NCBI GenBank assembly: GCA_964542665.1
Contig: CAZIUF010000001.1
Span: 75,771-139,770, forward strand
Source: JAGOLU01 sp964542665
Lineage (GTDB): Bacteria; Patescibacteriota; Microgenomatia; UBA1406; GWC2-37-13
DNA length: 64,000 nucleotides
Direction: 5' to 3'
Positions 25,540 to 35,025 of the stretch are shown piece by piece. Every line of letters begins with the position of its first letter. Within the stretch, counting starts at the first letter, position 1. The translations under genes were made by a program, and so were the position numbers. The notes under the pieces are model-generated. The model searched no databases. It saw nothing but the letters and a program-made list of their open reading frames with translations, and was not told the origin of the DNA.

Positions 25540-27054
25540 TCACTCATCTTTGGGTCTATATTGCAAGGCCTCAGCGATGTGTATCTCATTTATCGTAGCA
25601 GATCCTGCAAGATCTGCAATAGTTTGGGCAACCTTGATGATTTTGAAGTGCGATCGGGCGGAGAGTGACATATGCTCTGAAGCTTGCTTGAGAAGCTTTG
25701 TAGCTGGCTCATCGAGCAGGCAGAGTTTGCGGACATCGACACTACTCATTTCAACATTGGCATATTTACCGATCGCTGCAAGGCGTGTATGTTGTCGAGC
25801 TCGAGCGGCAACTACCCGCGTACGGATGTCACTCGATGACTCAGCTTCCTCTTTCCCATGGAGCTTGTCATAAGCGACGGGGGGAATATCTATGTGCAAA
25901 TCAATACGATCAAGGATGGGACCTGAGAGTTTTTTCCGATACTTTAGTATTGCGGCCTGCGGACAGGTGCATGCTTTGGTTGGGTGTCCTAGATAGCCAC
26001 AAGGGCACGGATTACTTGCAGCAAGCAGGAGAAACCGTGCGGGATAGGCAACTGTCCCTGCAGCCCGTGAGATTGTGACCACTCCATCCTCCATCGGTTG
26101 TCGCAATGCTTCCAAAGTCCCGCGTTCATATTCAGGAAACTCATCAAGGAAAAGCACTCCCCTATGGGCAAGGCTGATCTCGCCTGGTGAAGGATTGGTT
26201 CCCCCACCGATGAGGCCTATCCTGCTTGTTGTATGATGCGGCGAGCGAAATGGACGAGAGGCTACGACCGGAGCCCCACTGAGCAAGCCAGTGACAGAGT
26301 AGATCTGTGTCACCTCGAGCATCTCAGACTTGGTAAGGGGTGGCAGGATCGATGGAAATGATCGGGCGAGGAGCGTTTTGCCTGCGCCAGGGACTCCCTT
26401 GAGATGGATATTGTGTGATCCAGCAGCAGCTATCTCAAGGGCTCTTTTTGCCTGGCCCTGCCCGCGCACATCGGCAAAGTCAGTCGTGTATGCGGGCAGA
26501 TACTGATCGATGATCGTCTGGGTTTGTGGAGTGATCGTAGTTTTTCCGACAAGATGATCGATAAGATCTCTGAGACTATCCACTGGATAAACAACGATAT
26601 CATCCACCACAGCTGCTTCAGGTGCATTTGCTCGTGGGACAAATAGCTGTGTCTTCCCTGCACGTGCTGCCATGAGTGCAAGCGGCATGACTCCCGTCAC
26701 CGATCGAACACCACCTTCAAGAGAGAGCTCGCCAACGAAAAATGCTTGTTCAAGCACGTCAGTTGCACATAGTTTTTGGGCCGCAAGTATCCCGATTGCA
26801 ATCGCTAGATCGTATCGACTACCCGTTTTGGGCACATCTGCGGGAGCAAGGTTGACAGTGAGCCGAGAATCAGGCACATCAAAACCTGTGTTGGTCAGTG
26901 CAGTGCGAATCCGATCCTTGCTTTCATTGATCTCCTTGCCAGGCAGGCCCACAATCGTAAATGTTGGAAATCCTCTATCTGCAATGTCTACCTCGACAGT
27001 GATGAGGATACCCTCGAGTCCGAGTGTCGCTCCTGAATATACTTTTGCAAGCAT
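25540..27054 (-). CDS. comM: ComM/YifB-family Mg-chelatase-like AAA+ ATPase
   Basis: A 504-residue protein. The N-terminal Lon-like domain (about 1-170) includes the SLEGGVRSVTGVMPLAL segment; the AAA+ domain has Walker A GVPGAGKTLLARSFPSIL and Walker B HRGVLFLDEFPEY, followed by RPFRSPHHTTS and the Cys-rich CPCGYLGHPTKAC zinc region. ComM is a branch-migration helicase that aids integration of incoming DNA in transformation. Its last 80 bases are duplicated at 24794-24873. Confidence 0.95.
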   Translation of the reverse strand: MLAKVYSGATLGLEGILITVEVDIADRGFPTFTIVGLPGKEINESKDRIRTALTNTGFDVPDSRLTVNLAPADVPKTGSRYDLAIAIGILAAQKLCATDVLEQAFFVGELSLEGGVRSVTGVMPLALMAARAGKTQLFVPRANAPEAAVVDDIVVYPVDSLRDLIDHLVGKTTITPQTQTIIDQYLPAYTTDFADVRGQGQAKRALEIAAAGSHNIHLKGVPGAGKTLLARSFPSILPPLTKSEMLEVTQIYSVTGLLSGAPVVASRPFRSPHHTTSRIGLIGGGTNPSPGEISLAHRGVLFLDEFPEYERGTLEALRQPMEDGVVTISRAAGTVAYPARFLLLAASNPCPCGYLGHPTKACTCPQAAILKYRKKLSGPILDRIDLHIDIPPVAYDKLHGKEEAESSSDIRTRVVAARARQHTRLAAIGKYANVEMSSVDVRKLCLLDEPATKLLKQASEHMSLSARSHFKIIKVAQTIADLAGSATINEIHIAEALQYRPKDE

Positions 27055-27066
27055 AAATGAATCGGG

Positions 27067-29163
27067 TTATGCGGTGGGTGGCATAGGTGCTGATGGAGGT
27101 GATTGACCTGCATCATACATATGGGGATCGCGATGACGTTTCACGTAATACAGAATGAGTAAAACCGTCACAGCAATAAGCAATATTAGAATGGCAATAT
27201 AAACAAACAGTTGAGCAAGCTGTCCTACTGGCTGCATTTCCTTCGGGGGGACAACACTTGGTGTCGTTGGTACCCCTGAAAGATTGATAGCTGTCCCACT
27301 CGGTGCTGCCCCTGATGGATTGACTGGAGCGCCAGAAAGTGCTGCGCTTGGGGTAGACTGTGCATAGCTAAACGCTTCTACCTTTTGGGCTTCGAGCGCA
27401 GAGAATAGATCTACCGATTTGGCGGTTAGGTATTCTTTATTTTCAGCGAGGATATTTGTTGTCTTCACGACACGCAAAGTAGCGCCGGTTCCATACTCAA
27501 CACGATAACGGTATGAGGGGAGACCATGAGGTGGGATAACATATCTTCCCGTCGCATCAGTAGTTGTGCTGTACGTGATCTGACCATTTGTCTCATCTAT
27601 GACTCTGACTTCTGTCAGGGATAGTGCCTTGCCACTGGTGTCCTTAGCCACTGCATCGATATATTGAGGCATGATGGGAATACTAATCTCCAATCCATCG
27701 CCCTGCGCGACGACCAGATCAGCATCGGTAGATACACCAAGTACTGATGAGTAAAAGGTTGGCTTGGTGAGCTTTACTGTCACCACACTCTGTGACTTGA
27801 TAGTCTCTGAAGGTATCGTGATGCCCCAGGTACCATCTATCGTGGCACGTGTATTGATTGGCTGTACTACACCATCTATAACCGCCTCAACAAGGGTATA
27901 GGGATGGGATACTGTGCCGAAAACATAAAGCCCCGAATCATTGTTGCGTACGTTAGTATCGTTGATGATCGCAAGTGCACGAGTTGGCGATGCCCCAATC
28001 TTTGAGGCAGTGACGGGGAGGTCGCGACGCTGGATCTTGCCATTATTCTGCATAATATCCTCAATCGGACTGAGCGCCTTCGGATAGAGCTCTGTATATA
28101 GTTCTTTAGATTTTTCGTCAACTGTTACAAAAACCTTGTATACACCCTTGTCGAGTCTGGCGCCACGAACTATTCCTGACTCGCTCGCATTAACCAATGC
28201 GCTACTTGCACGAGTTGCATAAGCGACAGTTTGACTTGGATCGACAGGGAGAACGTCCAAAGCATACGTGCCATCGGCCACGACGAATGCAAATGATCCT
28301 GTGCTCAGAGTATTCTGAATAGGTGCCACCCCAATATTATTATCACTCAACTTATTGTAAAAGCCAAGTACTGGAACTGCGGGCGATGTGACAGTGGGCT
28401 GCCATTTTTCGAATAAATACACAGGCACATTGATGAGAGGTTCGAGTGTCTGCGCATCAAATACGTATCCGTACGGGTCAAATCGATACTTTACTACTTT
28501 TACCTCGTTGCTCTTCTTAAATTTTTGATCACTGACCTTAGGCGAGCTTCCATCGAGTGGCACATCTGTTACGACAACAGGTGTAAAGTAACCAACTGCA
28601 TAAAACCAGTTAAGGGTCTCATGGAAAGAGTTTTTTTGCTGCCATTCCAACACATCTGAGGGGATCAGCTCCATCGTGCCGTCATTGCAGACTGTGGTCG
28701 CTAGACACGAGAATGGTTTGCCATTTTTAAGCTGTGGCTGGGAACCTTCGAGTGTATAGCTAATCCTCCCCAAACGCTGCCATTTTGCATTTGCAGTAGC
28801 CGCACAATATCCAGTTGGTGCTGATCGGTACTCAGCCTCACACCACTTCACATCATGAGCTTGAGTACCGGTGGTACACACATCACCGGTCAGGTTGGAG
28901 AAAGTCCAACTCCCTACGGTGATATCCCCCTTAAGACGAGAGTTTGTCACACAACCTATGACGAATATGCTCTGAAATTCTTCCTTGGTAAGGCTACTTG
29001 TAGGTATAAGCTTGATTCTGTGTACGCTCACCGGCATAGTCGATGAGGTAAACTCCATGGCCCCTTCAGAGTTTTTCTCAAATTCTGCCGCGTAGGATCG
29101 AACTGGCAGACAGACAATCACAAAGATAGCAAGTAAGAATACCTTCTTTAAGTAGTTTTGCAT
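27067..29163 (-). CDS. Large exported protein with carboxypeptidase-regulatory-like domain and C-terminal membrane helix
   Basis: A 698-residue protein with a signal peptide (1-25), a Cys-containing N-terminal domain (several Cys between 70 and 165), beta-sandwich domains and, at about 500-570, a carboxypeptidase-regulatory/Ig-like repeat (VRVIDETNGQITYSTTTDATGRYVIP). A Pro/Ser/Ala linker and one membrane helix near 650-675 with a basic tail follow. It is outside the cell, anchored at its C-terminus. It is divergent from the 29230 gene and upstream of comM, within the secretion-like cluster. TATGAT ends 8 bp before the ATG. Confidence 0.6.
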   Translation of the reverse strand: MQNYLKKVFLLAIFVIVCLPVRSYAAEFEKNSEGAMEFTSSTMPVSVHRIKLIPTSSLTKEEFQSIFVIGCVTNSRLKGDITVGSWTFSNLTGDVCTTGTQAHDVKWCEAEYRSAPTGYCAATANAKWQRLGRISYTLEGSQPQLKNGKPFSCLATTVCNDGTMELIPSDVLEWQQKNSFHETLNWFYAVGYFTPVVVTDVPLDGSSPKVSDQKFKKSNEVKVVKYRFDPYGYVFDAQTLEPLINVPVYLFEKWQPTVTSPAVPVLGFYNKLSDNNIGVAPIQNTLSTGSFAFVVADGTYALDVLPVDPSQTVAYATRASSALVNASESGIVRGARLDKGVYKVFVTVDEKSKELYTELYPKALSPIEDIMQNNGKIQRRDLPVTASKIGASPTRALAIINDTNVRNNDSGLYVFGTVSHPYTLVEAVIDGVVQPINTRATIDGTWGITIPSETIKSQSVVTVKLTKPTFYSSVLGVSTDADLVVAQGDGLEISIPIMPQYIDAVAKDTSGKALSLTEVRVIDETNGQITYSTTTDATGRYVIPPHGLPSYRYRVEYGTGATLRVVKTTNILAENKEYLTAKSVDLFSALEAQKVEAFSYAQSTPSAALSGAPVNPSGAAPSGTAINLSGVPTTPSVVPPKEMQPVGQLAQLFVYIAILILLIAVTVLLILYYVKRHRDPHMYDAGQSPPSAPMPPTA

Positions 29164-29229
29164 AATACCCCATCATACAGGTACACAAAATCTCTTGTCA
29201 ATGACAACTATATCAATTAGTATAGTTAG

Positions 29230-32200
29230 GTGAGATTCCCCACTCGTTTCTTCTTTCGTATAGTCGTTTTATTCATCTTCTGCTTGTTTATTGGTCAGAA
29301 CGTAACACAGGTGAGTGCGCAAAAATTGACTGGCAAGGATATGTATGACTATATCCAGCTCAGTATCACCCCAATCCCCTGCAAAGGATCTGGTGGCTCT
29401 GCACCAAAATGTCCCGTAGGATTCAGTGAATTTTACACAACTGGTCAGACGAGTATTCCAAATCCAGCAGGCATACTCCCAACAGGGTATAACGACTATA
29501 AAAAACAAATAAATACGGTGGGTAGTCAGGCTGACATAGCTACCGAAAAATGCGCAACCCAATATTCACCGCTTCCTTCGGTCACACCAGCAGCAACTGA
29601 TGTGAATTTCACTGACAATCCTGCAGCCAATCACTATTGGGCTGAAGATTCAGACATCACTGCACTTGGCAAGTCAAATGAACGAGCTCGGCAGTTTCTC
29701 TATTGGACACTGAGTCGCTCAGCAGTCGATGACAATCCAAAGATAAAAGAAATATGGGGAGTATCACGGAATGTTGCCATCTCAGTTGTGATCCTCATGG
29801 CAGGAGTCCTCGGGGTCTGGATGATCCTCGCCCAGAGGATGCGCTATCAGCTCTCTGGTGAGTTTGGAGTTTGGAGGTCAGTGGGCAAGATCGCACTTTC
29901 ACTTTTGTATATATCATTATCTGCCGCCATCGTCCTCGTTCTCATACAGATCTCTGAGATATTCATGCGCTTTTTTATTCTGTCTCTTGGTGGAGGCCAG
30001 CTGTTCAATGTGTATTTTGGATCATCAAACACTGAAGCGAACTATATCGGGTTTATCGGATGTCGCGATTTGAATATCCGTGTCCAGGAATCGATCAATG
30101 CAGAAGTATTTCTACTCCATATCACCAACCTCACCTATTATGCAATGGGCGTGATGATCATGATTCGTAAGATTTTGCTTTGGTTCTTGCTTTTTGTCTC
30201 GCCTTTTCTACCAATACTCCTCTCATTTCCTCTCATTCGGAATACGGGCAAAATCTGGATTGGAGTATTTTTCCAATGGTTATTCTATGGTCCGCTGTTT
30301 GCACTTTTCTTGGGTGCAACTGGTGCAATATGGCGTTATGGCATACCTTTCCAATTTGATTTCTCGCGGATCAATAGTTATCTTGGCTACGTTTACCCCA
30401 ATGCGATCATCATCACCTATGGAGGTCCGGCGCAGCTAGGAAATACCGCCATCAACGCATTTAATAGTGCAAACTATGTTGATACATTTGCAGAGTACGT
30501 AATCAGTCTCATTATGATGTGGGTGGTGGTACTTTTACCTTGGTTGCTGTTGCGTATCTTTAGGGACTACTGCTGTGACGGGATCTATGCTATGGGCACT
30601 GCGCTCAAGAGTCTTGGGGATGGACTCCATCCTGGCCCACCTCCCAAAGGATCAACTCTCCAACCTATGCGGGCACCTACGAATATCAATCGTGATGCAC
30701 CTGCCGCATCCTCGACGAAAACTTCTTCGCTGATGCAAAAGGCACTTCGTCTCGACAATGTCGAACAGGTCCACCAGGCTCAGACCACCGATATCGCCTC
30801 AGCGATGAATCTGCACGCATCATCACTCCGAGATGTTGCACGAATTGAAACAAACAAAACTATGATGTCAGCTGCACGCCAAAATTTTGCACTTCTTCAA
30901 AATCCATTAACTGCAACGACAACGACTGATCGACAGAAATTTTTGAACGTCCGTACTGAGCTTTTCAACCGTGCTACCAGCAAGAACGATACATATGCTC
31001 GGTATATGCTCTCAACCGCATCGACAACGTCACAAGAAAATATTCAGAGGCGCAGTGAGTTGACCAAGTCGATCGAAGCGGCGCTCGTAAATACCTCTGA
31101 TACATTGTCACTTGATAAAGCAATCGCCCAATCGAGCGGCGTCTCTAGCGAGCGAGTGAACCAAATCAGTCAACAAGTCGTTAATAACATCCTGAACAGT
31201 GCGCAAACAACTAGCAGCATTGCTCAGCATACTGGCGTCTCCGAAGAGTCTGTAAAAAGTATTTTGCAATCATTTTCACAACAAACAATGCAGCCACTCA
31301 ATAAGATAATTGAGTCTATTGAGAAGATTACTAATATTTCAAACGAACAAGTGAGACTGGTACTCAAAGAAACACGATCTGTCGTGGATCGCGCACAGTC
31401 ACTCGCAAATATCACGAGGATGACAAAAATCAGTGATACAAAGGCCACTGATCTACTTTCACAAATCAGTCATGTCACTACTAATACTGGATTTAATATC
31501 GAAGGTATTGCGTCATCTCAAGCGAAAGACACAAGCATCCCGTCTCAATCCAATAGCATTGATGCAAATTCGGTGAGTATCAATACACAATCAGCATCTA
31601 GCAAAACTAACAATATTTCAGCAAATAAATCTGAGTCTCTCATGAACGACATCTCAAGACGTGATGCGACCTCATCTAGAACTGGCGATATCTCAACAAC
31701 AAGTGATGTGCTTTACACGAATACCCAGGCAAATGAGTCAAGTAATACCTCGGTTGTAGGTGATACTACGATTCTGGGAGATATATCAAGCGGTGGGGGT
31801 GGCTCGATATTTGAAACCGAAAAAGTACGAGATTTCACTCAAGCTATCCTCAAGAAAACACTGGTGGATGAGTCGGTCATCTCCTCCATCCAGACTGAGA
31901 CAGGACTGAGCAAAAAACAAATAGAGTCAACGATTAGCATTTTTAGCACAGTTACGTCTATCGCAGATCCAAAGACACTAGAAAAAATTAGGGTTACGGT
32001 CGGTATTGAGCCACCAAAAGCACTGTCTATCATCCAATCAGCTGTCAGACAGCTCGGTTCTGCCTCAAATATTTTGGGTGCGCCAGGAAAGGATAGTGGA
32101 CTGCATGCGGCAACAGAAGCAGACCTGATCAAAGAGCAACTCGCGACGGCGCTGGACCCCGAGATGCAGATCGATCAAATCATACCTCTCCCCGAGGAAC

Positions 32201-32643
32201 AATCACTCGATGAGTATGAGGAGATTCGTAATCTTTGGGTATCACAGTATGAGGAGGGTGAGGTGCCGACATCCGAATATGTCCACACCAGATTGGATTG
32301 GATCAAGCAAGATAGCACGGTGATTACTAATATTTTAAATAAGTTCTTGTCCAAAGATGCAAAAATGCATCAGCAAGCACTTGACGAGGTTGGCTTCATC
32401 ATCCCTGTATTTTTGATCAACAATCTAAACGGTGCACAGCTCATCACCTATCTCAAGGCGAAGCTTTCGGCAGCGAAGCAAGTTGGAAAAAATCTCACGA
32501 AGAAACTCGAGGACGACACTTTGGCTATTTCACAATCTGAAAATGAGGAGGCAAGCCTGCTGTCAGCCGATCACACGGTCAAAGATGAAAATACTAAACA
32601 TCTCGAGGTAGATGAGAAAGGCGAAACTCGCGAAGCGAAATAA
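29230..32643 (+). CDS. Large polytopic membrane protein, VirB6/TrbL-like, with long helical C-terminal region
   Basis: An 1137-residue protein with an N-terminal signal or helix (5-25), then an extracellular part with Cys (PIPCKGSGG, CPVGF). Membrane helices lie at about 185-205, 220-248, 292-350 (two or three) and 418-440. From about 455 to the end it is soluble and helical, with recurring units such as TGVSEESVKSILQSF and TGLSKKQIESTISIF, and a Ser/Asn-rich linker at about 750-870. The helix pattern recalls VirB6/TrbL channel proteins. TATAGT ends 3 bp before the GTG start. Function as a secretion channel is inferred. Confidence 0.55.
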   Translation: MRFPTRFFFRIVVLFIFCLFIGQNVTQVSAQKLTGKDMYDYIQLSITPIPCKGSGGSAPKCPVGFSEFYTTGQTSIPNPAGILPTGYNDYKKQINTVGSQADIATEKCATQYSPLPSVTPAATDVNFTDNPAANHYWAEDSDITALGKSNERARQFLYWTLSRSAVDDNPKIKEIWGVSRNVAISVVILMAGVLGVWMILAQRMRYQLSGEFGVWRSVGKIALSLLYISLSAAIVLVLIQISEIFMRFFILSLGGGQLFNVYFGSSNTEANYIGFIGCRDLNIRVQESINAEVFLLHITNLTYYAMGVMIMIRKILLWFLLFVSPFLPILLSFPLIRNTGKIWIGVFFQWLFYGPLFALFLGATGAIWRYGIPFQFDFSRINSYLGYVYPNAIIITYGGPAQLGNTAINAFNSANYVDTFAEYVISLIMMWVVVLLPWLLLRIFRDYCCDGIYAMGTALKSLGDGLHPGPPPKGSTLQPMRAPTNINRDAPAASSTKTSSLMQKALRLDNVEQVHQAQTTDIASAMNLHASSLRDVARIETNKTMMSAARQNFALLQNPLTATTTTDRQKFLNVRTELFNRATSKNDTYARYMLSTASTTSQENIQRRSELTKSIEAALVNTSDTLSLDKAIAQSSGVSSERVNQISQQVVNNILNSAQTTSSIAQHTGVSEESVKSILQSFSQQTMQPLNKIIESIEKITNISNEQVRLVLKETRSVVDRAQSLANITRMTKISDTKATDLLSQISHVTTNTGFNIEGIASSQAKDTSIPSQSNSIDANSVSINTQSASSKTNNISANKSESLMNDISRRDATSSRTGDISTTSDVLYTNTQANESSNTSVVGDTTILGDISSGGGGSIFETEKVRDFTQAILKKTLVDESVISSIQTETGLSKKQIESTISIFSTVTSIADPKTLEKIRVTVGIEPPKALSIIQSAVRQLGSASNILGAPGKDSGLHAATEADLIKEQLATALDPEMQIDQIIPLPEEQSLDEYEEIRNLWVSQYEEGEVPTSEYVHTRLDWIKQDSTVITNILNKFLSKDAKMHQQALDEVGFIIPVFLINNLNGAQLITYLKAKLSAAKQVGKNLTKKLEDDTLAISQSENEEASLLSADHTVKDENTKHLEVDEKGETREAK

Positions 32644-32698
32644 ATAGTTGCAAATGTAAAACGTAGAGTGTAGAACGTATAACGTGGTACCAAACCGT
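32644..32698. repeat. Short degenerate AACGTA-type repeat in intergenic DNA
   Basis: The stretch AAAACGTAGAGTGTAGAACG with a second AACGTATAACGT resembles the intergenic text at 23262-23285 (GTGTAGAAC...GTGTAAAACG). It is probably a spreading short repeat. No gene is visible. Confidence 0.4.
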
Positions 32699-32867
32699 GA
32701 TGATGCGTGAGGATTTTTTTGAGGCATCTCTGTTTGAGCGAAGCGAGTTTACCAATCGTAGTTCATTTTGCAATATGTTTACCTAAAAATGAACGTACGA
32801 GTGGTTATACCCGTAGCCTTCAGTTGCGAAGGGTTAGATGACGAGTAAAAAATCTACGCGCATCATC
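32699..32867. ncRNA. Candidate structured RNA or small inverted-repeat element
   Basis: Outer arms GATGATGCG (32699-32707) and CGCATCATC (32859-32867) continue into T-rich and A-rich tracts that also pair over about 20 bases. Inside, TCGTAGTTCATTTT (32756-32769) pairs with 32786-32800 over 14 bp with one bulge, and CCTTC/GAAGG (32817-32821, 32828-32832) forms a further hairpin. No coding frame fits. The strand is not known. It could also be a non-autonomous mobile element. Confidence 0.45.
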
Positions 32868-32909
32868 GAATACAGATTTTCTATTCTTAACTTGTGGCTC
32901 GGTGCTTCT

Positions 32910-33368
32910 TCAGCTTGTAGCTTTACTACTCATCATCCCATACATCTTCGAGATGCGATCAGGAGATGCTTTTGACTTCAAGGTACCGATGACCTTACCC
33001 GTGAGCGTGCGAGGATTGGCATCGTATGCAGCTTGATTTGCACTGATGACCTCAGTGATGAGCTTCTTCAGCTCTTCATCAGGTATTTCGGCGGGAAGAT
33101 ACGATTGCATGATGTCGATTTGCTTTTTATTTGCATCAGTGAGGTCGGCCCTACCTGCTGCGGTGAACTGTACACTCGCTTCTGAGAGCTCTTTGACTTG
33201 TTTACGGATGATCGTAATGATATCTTCATCAGTCAGCTCTTTTTGAGTCTCAATTTCCTTGTATTTGGCCTGTGATACAATGAATCGAAGGGTTTCAAGA
33301 CGCACAGTATCATGACTTTTCATCGCACTGATGACTTCGGTTTGGATACGAGTTAGAAGTGGTGGCAT
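32910..33368 (-). CDS. GatB/YqeY-domain protein
   Basis: About 152 residues. The N-terminal RIQTEVISAMKSHDTVRLETLRFIV helix (residues 5-29), TDEDIITIIRKQVKELSEA and the C-terminal TGKVIGTLKSKASPDRISKM are the YqeY signature. The domain resembles the tRNA-binding tail of GatB and may act with amidotransferase or on tRNA; its role is unclear. TACAAT ends 11 bp before the ATG at 33368. The longer frame to 33389 would start inside the promoter. Confidence 0.9.
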   Translation of the reverse strand: MPPLLTRIQTEVISAMKSHDTVRLETLRFIVSQAKYKEIETQKELTDEDIITIIRKQVKELSEASVQFTAAGRADLTDANKKQIDIMQSYLPAEIPDEELKKLITEVISANQAAYDANPRTLTGKVIGTLKSKASPDRISKMYGMMSSKATS

Positions 33369-33436
33369 AGGTGTTATCGATTGTAACATATTGCCCTAGT
33401 TTTGATCCCTTGAAATCACCATTTAAAATCAGCAGA

Positions 33437-33889
33437 ATGAATATGAATACTCAATTTTCAAAAACTCTGATGACCAAAACGAATCGAAAAAAATTCGACG
33501 CATTTGATGCTGTGGCGCAGCTCAATCTGAGTATTTTAAAACAGAAACCATCTGTCTCTCAGATGAAACGCGATATCCAAATGAACAGACTGCGCATCAA
33601 GCCGCATATGGGTGATGTATTCTCGCTCAATATGGGCAATGATCAGTTCATCGATGCGCTATGGTCGATCATCAAGATCGATGAGTATATTGAAAACACA
33701 GTTGATAAGCTCCCCCGCAAAGAAGTAGATATGTTTTATCAGATGTCGTCGTATTTCCGCCAACAGTTTCAAGATACGCTCAATCGGATCGATATGCGTC
33801 TTCCCCATATGAAATCGAGGCCCACAGAGCAGCCCGTCGCAATCGAAATCTTCCGCGATATGCGCAAATCAAAGCAAAGAGTGCACTAA
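33437..33889 (+). CDS. Hypothetical helical protein
   Basis: About 150 residues, Met- and Gln-rich and helical, with no membrane segment or known motif. TAAAAT (33424-33429) ends 7 bp before the ATG at 33437, so the longer frame from 33371 is not used. It is divergent from the yqeY-like gene and 49 bp before the nuclease gene. Confidence 0.55.
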   Translation: MNMNTQFSKTLMTKTNRKKFDAFDAVAQLNLSILKQKPSVSQMKRDIQMNRLRIKPHMGDVFSLNMGNDQFIDALWSIIKIDEYIENTVDKLPRKEVDMFYQMSSYFRQQFQDTLNRIDMRLPHMKSRPTEQPVAIEIFRDMRKSKQRVH

Positions 33890-33938
33890 TGTCAAGACTT
33901 GTAATTGTTCCGCATCCTCCTACAATCAGCTCTCAGAT

Positions 33939-34520
33939 ATGTCCGCCAAGCCTGTAATCATCGATATTGAAACGAAGCACTCATTTCGCCAGTTTTCAGA
34001 TCCAGCAAAGCTGGGTGTTTCGGTCGTCATCGCCTACGACTACGCCGATGGCATCTATCACAGCTATACCGAGGATCAGCTCTCAGAGCTTTTTCCTCGT
34101 CTAGAGTCTGCATCCCATGTGATTGGTTATAACAGTGATGGTTTTGATCTGCCCGTGCTCCAAGCGTACTATCATGGTGACGTCTTTGCGTTCTCACGCT
34201 TTGACATGCTTGAGGATATCCGACAGACGACAGGACGACGCTTCGGACTCAACGACATCTCCCAAGCAACCCTCGGTATCAAGAAAACCGCCAATGGTCT
34301 CCAAGCTCTTGAGTGGTACAAGACGGGGCAGATCGACAAAATCATCGAGTATTGTCGTGATGATGTGAAAATCACCAAGCAAGTATTTGAATACGGCGCT
34401 ACCTACGGCAACGTCTATGTCGGTGCAGGAGACCAGCGTGCCAAGATCCCTACTCGGTGGGAAAAGTATCGTGATGGTCGTGGACTGACTGAGACTGTGC
34501 CCAGCACACTCCCCTTCTAG
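33939..34520 (+). CDS. RNase H-like DEDD exonuclease-fold protein (YprB type)
   Basis: A 193-residue protein. The acidic motifs of DEDD nucleases are visible: VIIDIETK (D, E), VIGYNSDGFDLPVL (N..F-D) and EYCRDDVKITKQVF (last D pair). This arrangement matches the YprB/RNase_H_2 group of predicted nucleases. The substrate is unknown. TACAAT at 33921-33926 lies 12 bp before the ATG. Confidence 0.78.
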   Translation: MSAKPVIIDIETKHSFRQFSDPAKLGVSVVIAYDYADGIYHSYTEDQLSELFPRLESASHVIGYNSDGFDLPVLQAYYHGDVFAFSRFDMLEDIRQTTGRRFGLNDISQATLGIKKTANGLQALEWYKTGQIDKIIEYCRDDVKITKQVFEYGATYGNVYVGAGDQRAKIPTRWEKYRDGRGLTETVPSTLPF

Positions 34521-34596
34521 CTCCCTTCTGACATGTTCACCTTATGAAGTTTTGCTGTTTGTTTGGTAGAATAGGACAGTACTTTTCCAAAGTTAT

Positions 34597-34668
34597 TCCC
34601 TGGTAGCTCAACGGTAGAGCAGGATGCTGTTAACATCAAGGTTCGAGGTTCGAATCCTCGCCGGGGAG
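34597..34668 (+). tRNA. tRNA-Asn (GTT)
   Basis: Acceptor TCCCTGG pairs with CCGGGGA. The D arm is GCTC/GAGC, the anticodon loop CTGTTAA gives GTT, and the T arm is CGAGG-TTCGAAT-CCTCG. Discriminator G. CCA is not encoded. A -10 box for the next gene (34677-34682) begins 9 bases after the 3' end. Confidence 0.95.
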
Positions 34669-34688
34669 CAAATTGATATAATGAGCTC

Positions 34689-34994
34689 ATGTCTAAAAAT
34701 CCCATCATCAATGCCCTCAGTGCTTCGGGTTACATCATGCTTGTCGTCTCTGTGATGACTTTTGTGACTCAACCTTTGAGGCACAAGCCTGATACCTTTT
34801 TCGCCCCAATCATATTTTTATCGGTACTCACTCTTTCTGTTGCGGTGATGGCATTCTTGTTTTTTTATCAACCACTTCAGCTATTCATTGACGGAAAGAA
34901 AAAGGAGGCGGTAGATTTATTTGTGAAAACTGTGGGTATCTTTGCAGGTATTACCGTCATGGCTTTGATTCTGCTTTTTTCCGGTCTGATTTAG
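34689..34994 (+). CDS. Hypothetical membrane protein
   Basis: A 101-residue protein with three hydrophobic helices (about 10-27, 38-60 and 78-98). No known family. TATAAT at 34677-34682 ends 6 bp before the ATG, a textbook example of the leaderless layout here. Confidence 0.6.
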   Translation: MSKNPIINALSASGYIMLVVSVMTFVTQPLRHKPDTFFAPIIFLSVLTLSVAVMAFLFFYQPLQLFIDGKKKEAVDLFVKTVGIFAGITVMALILLFSGLI

Positions 34995-35025
34995 TCAAAA
35001 AACGTATTGGTTTCACATTTAATAT

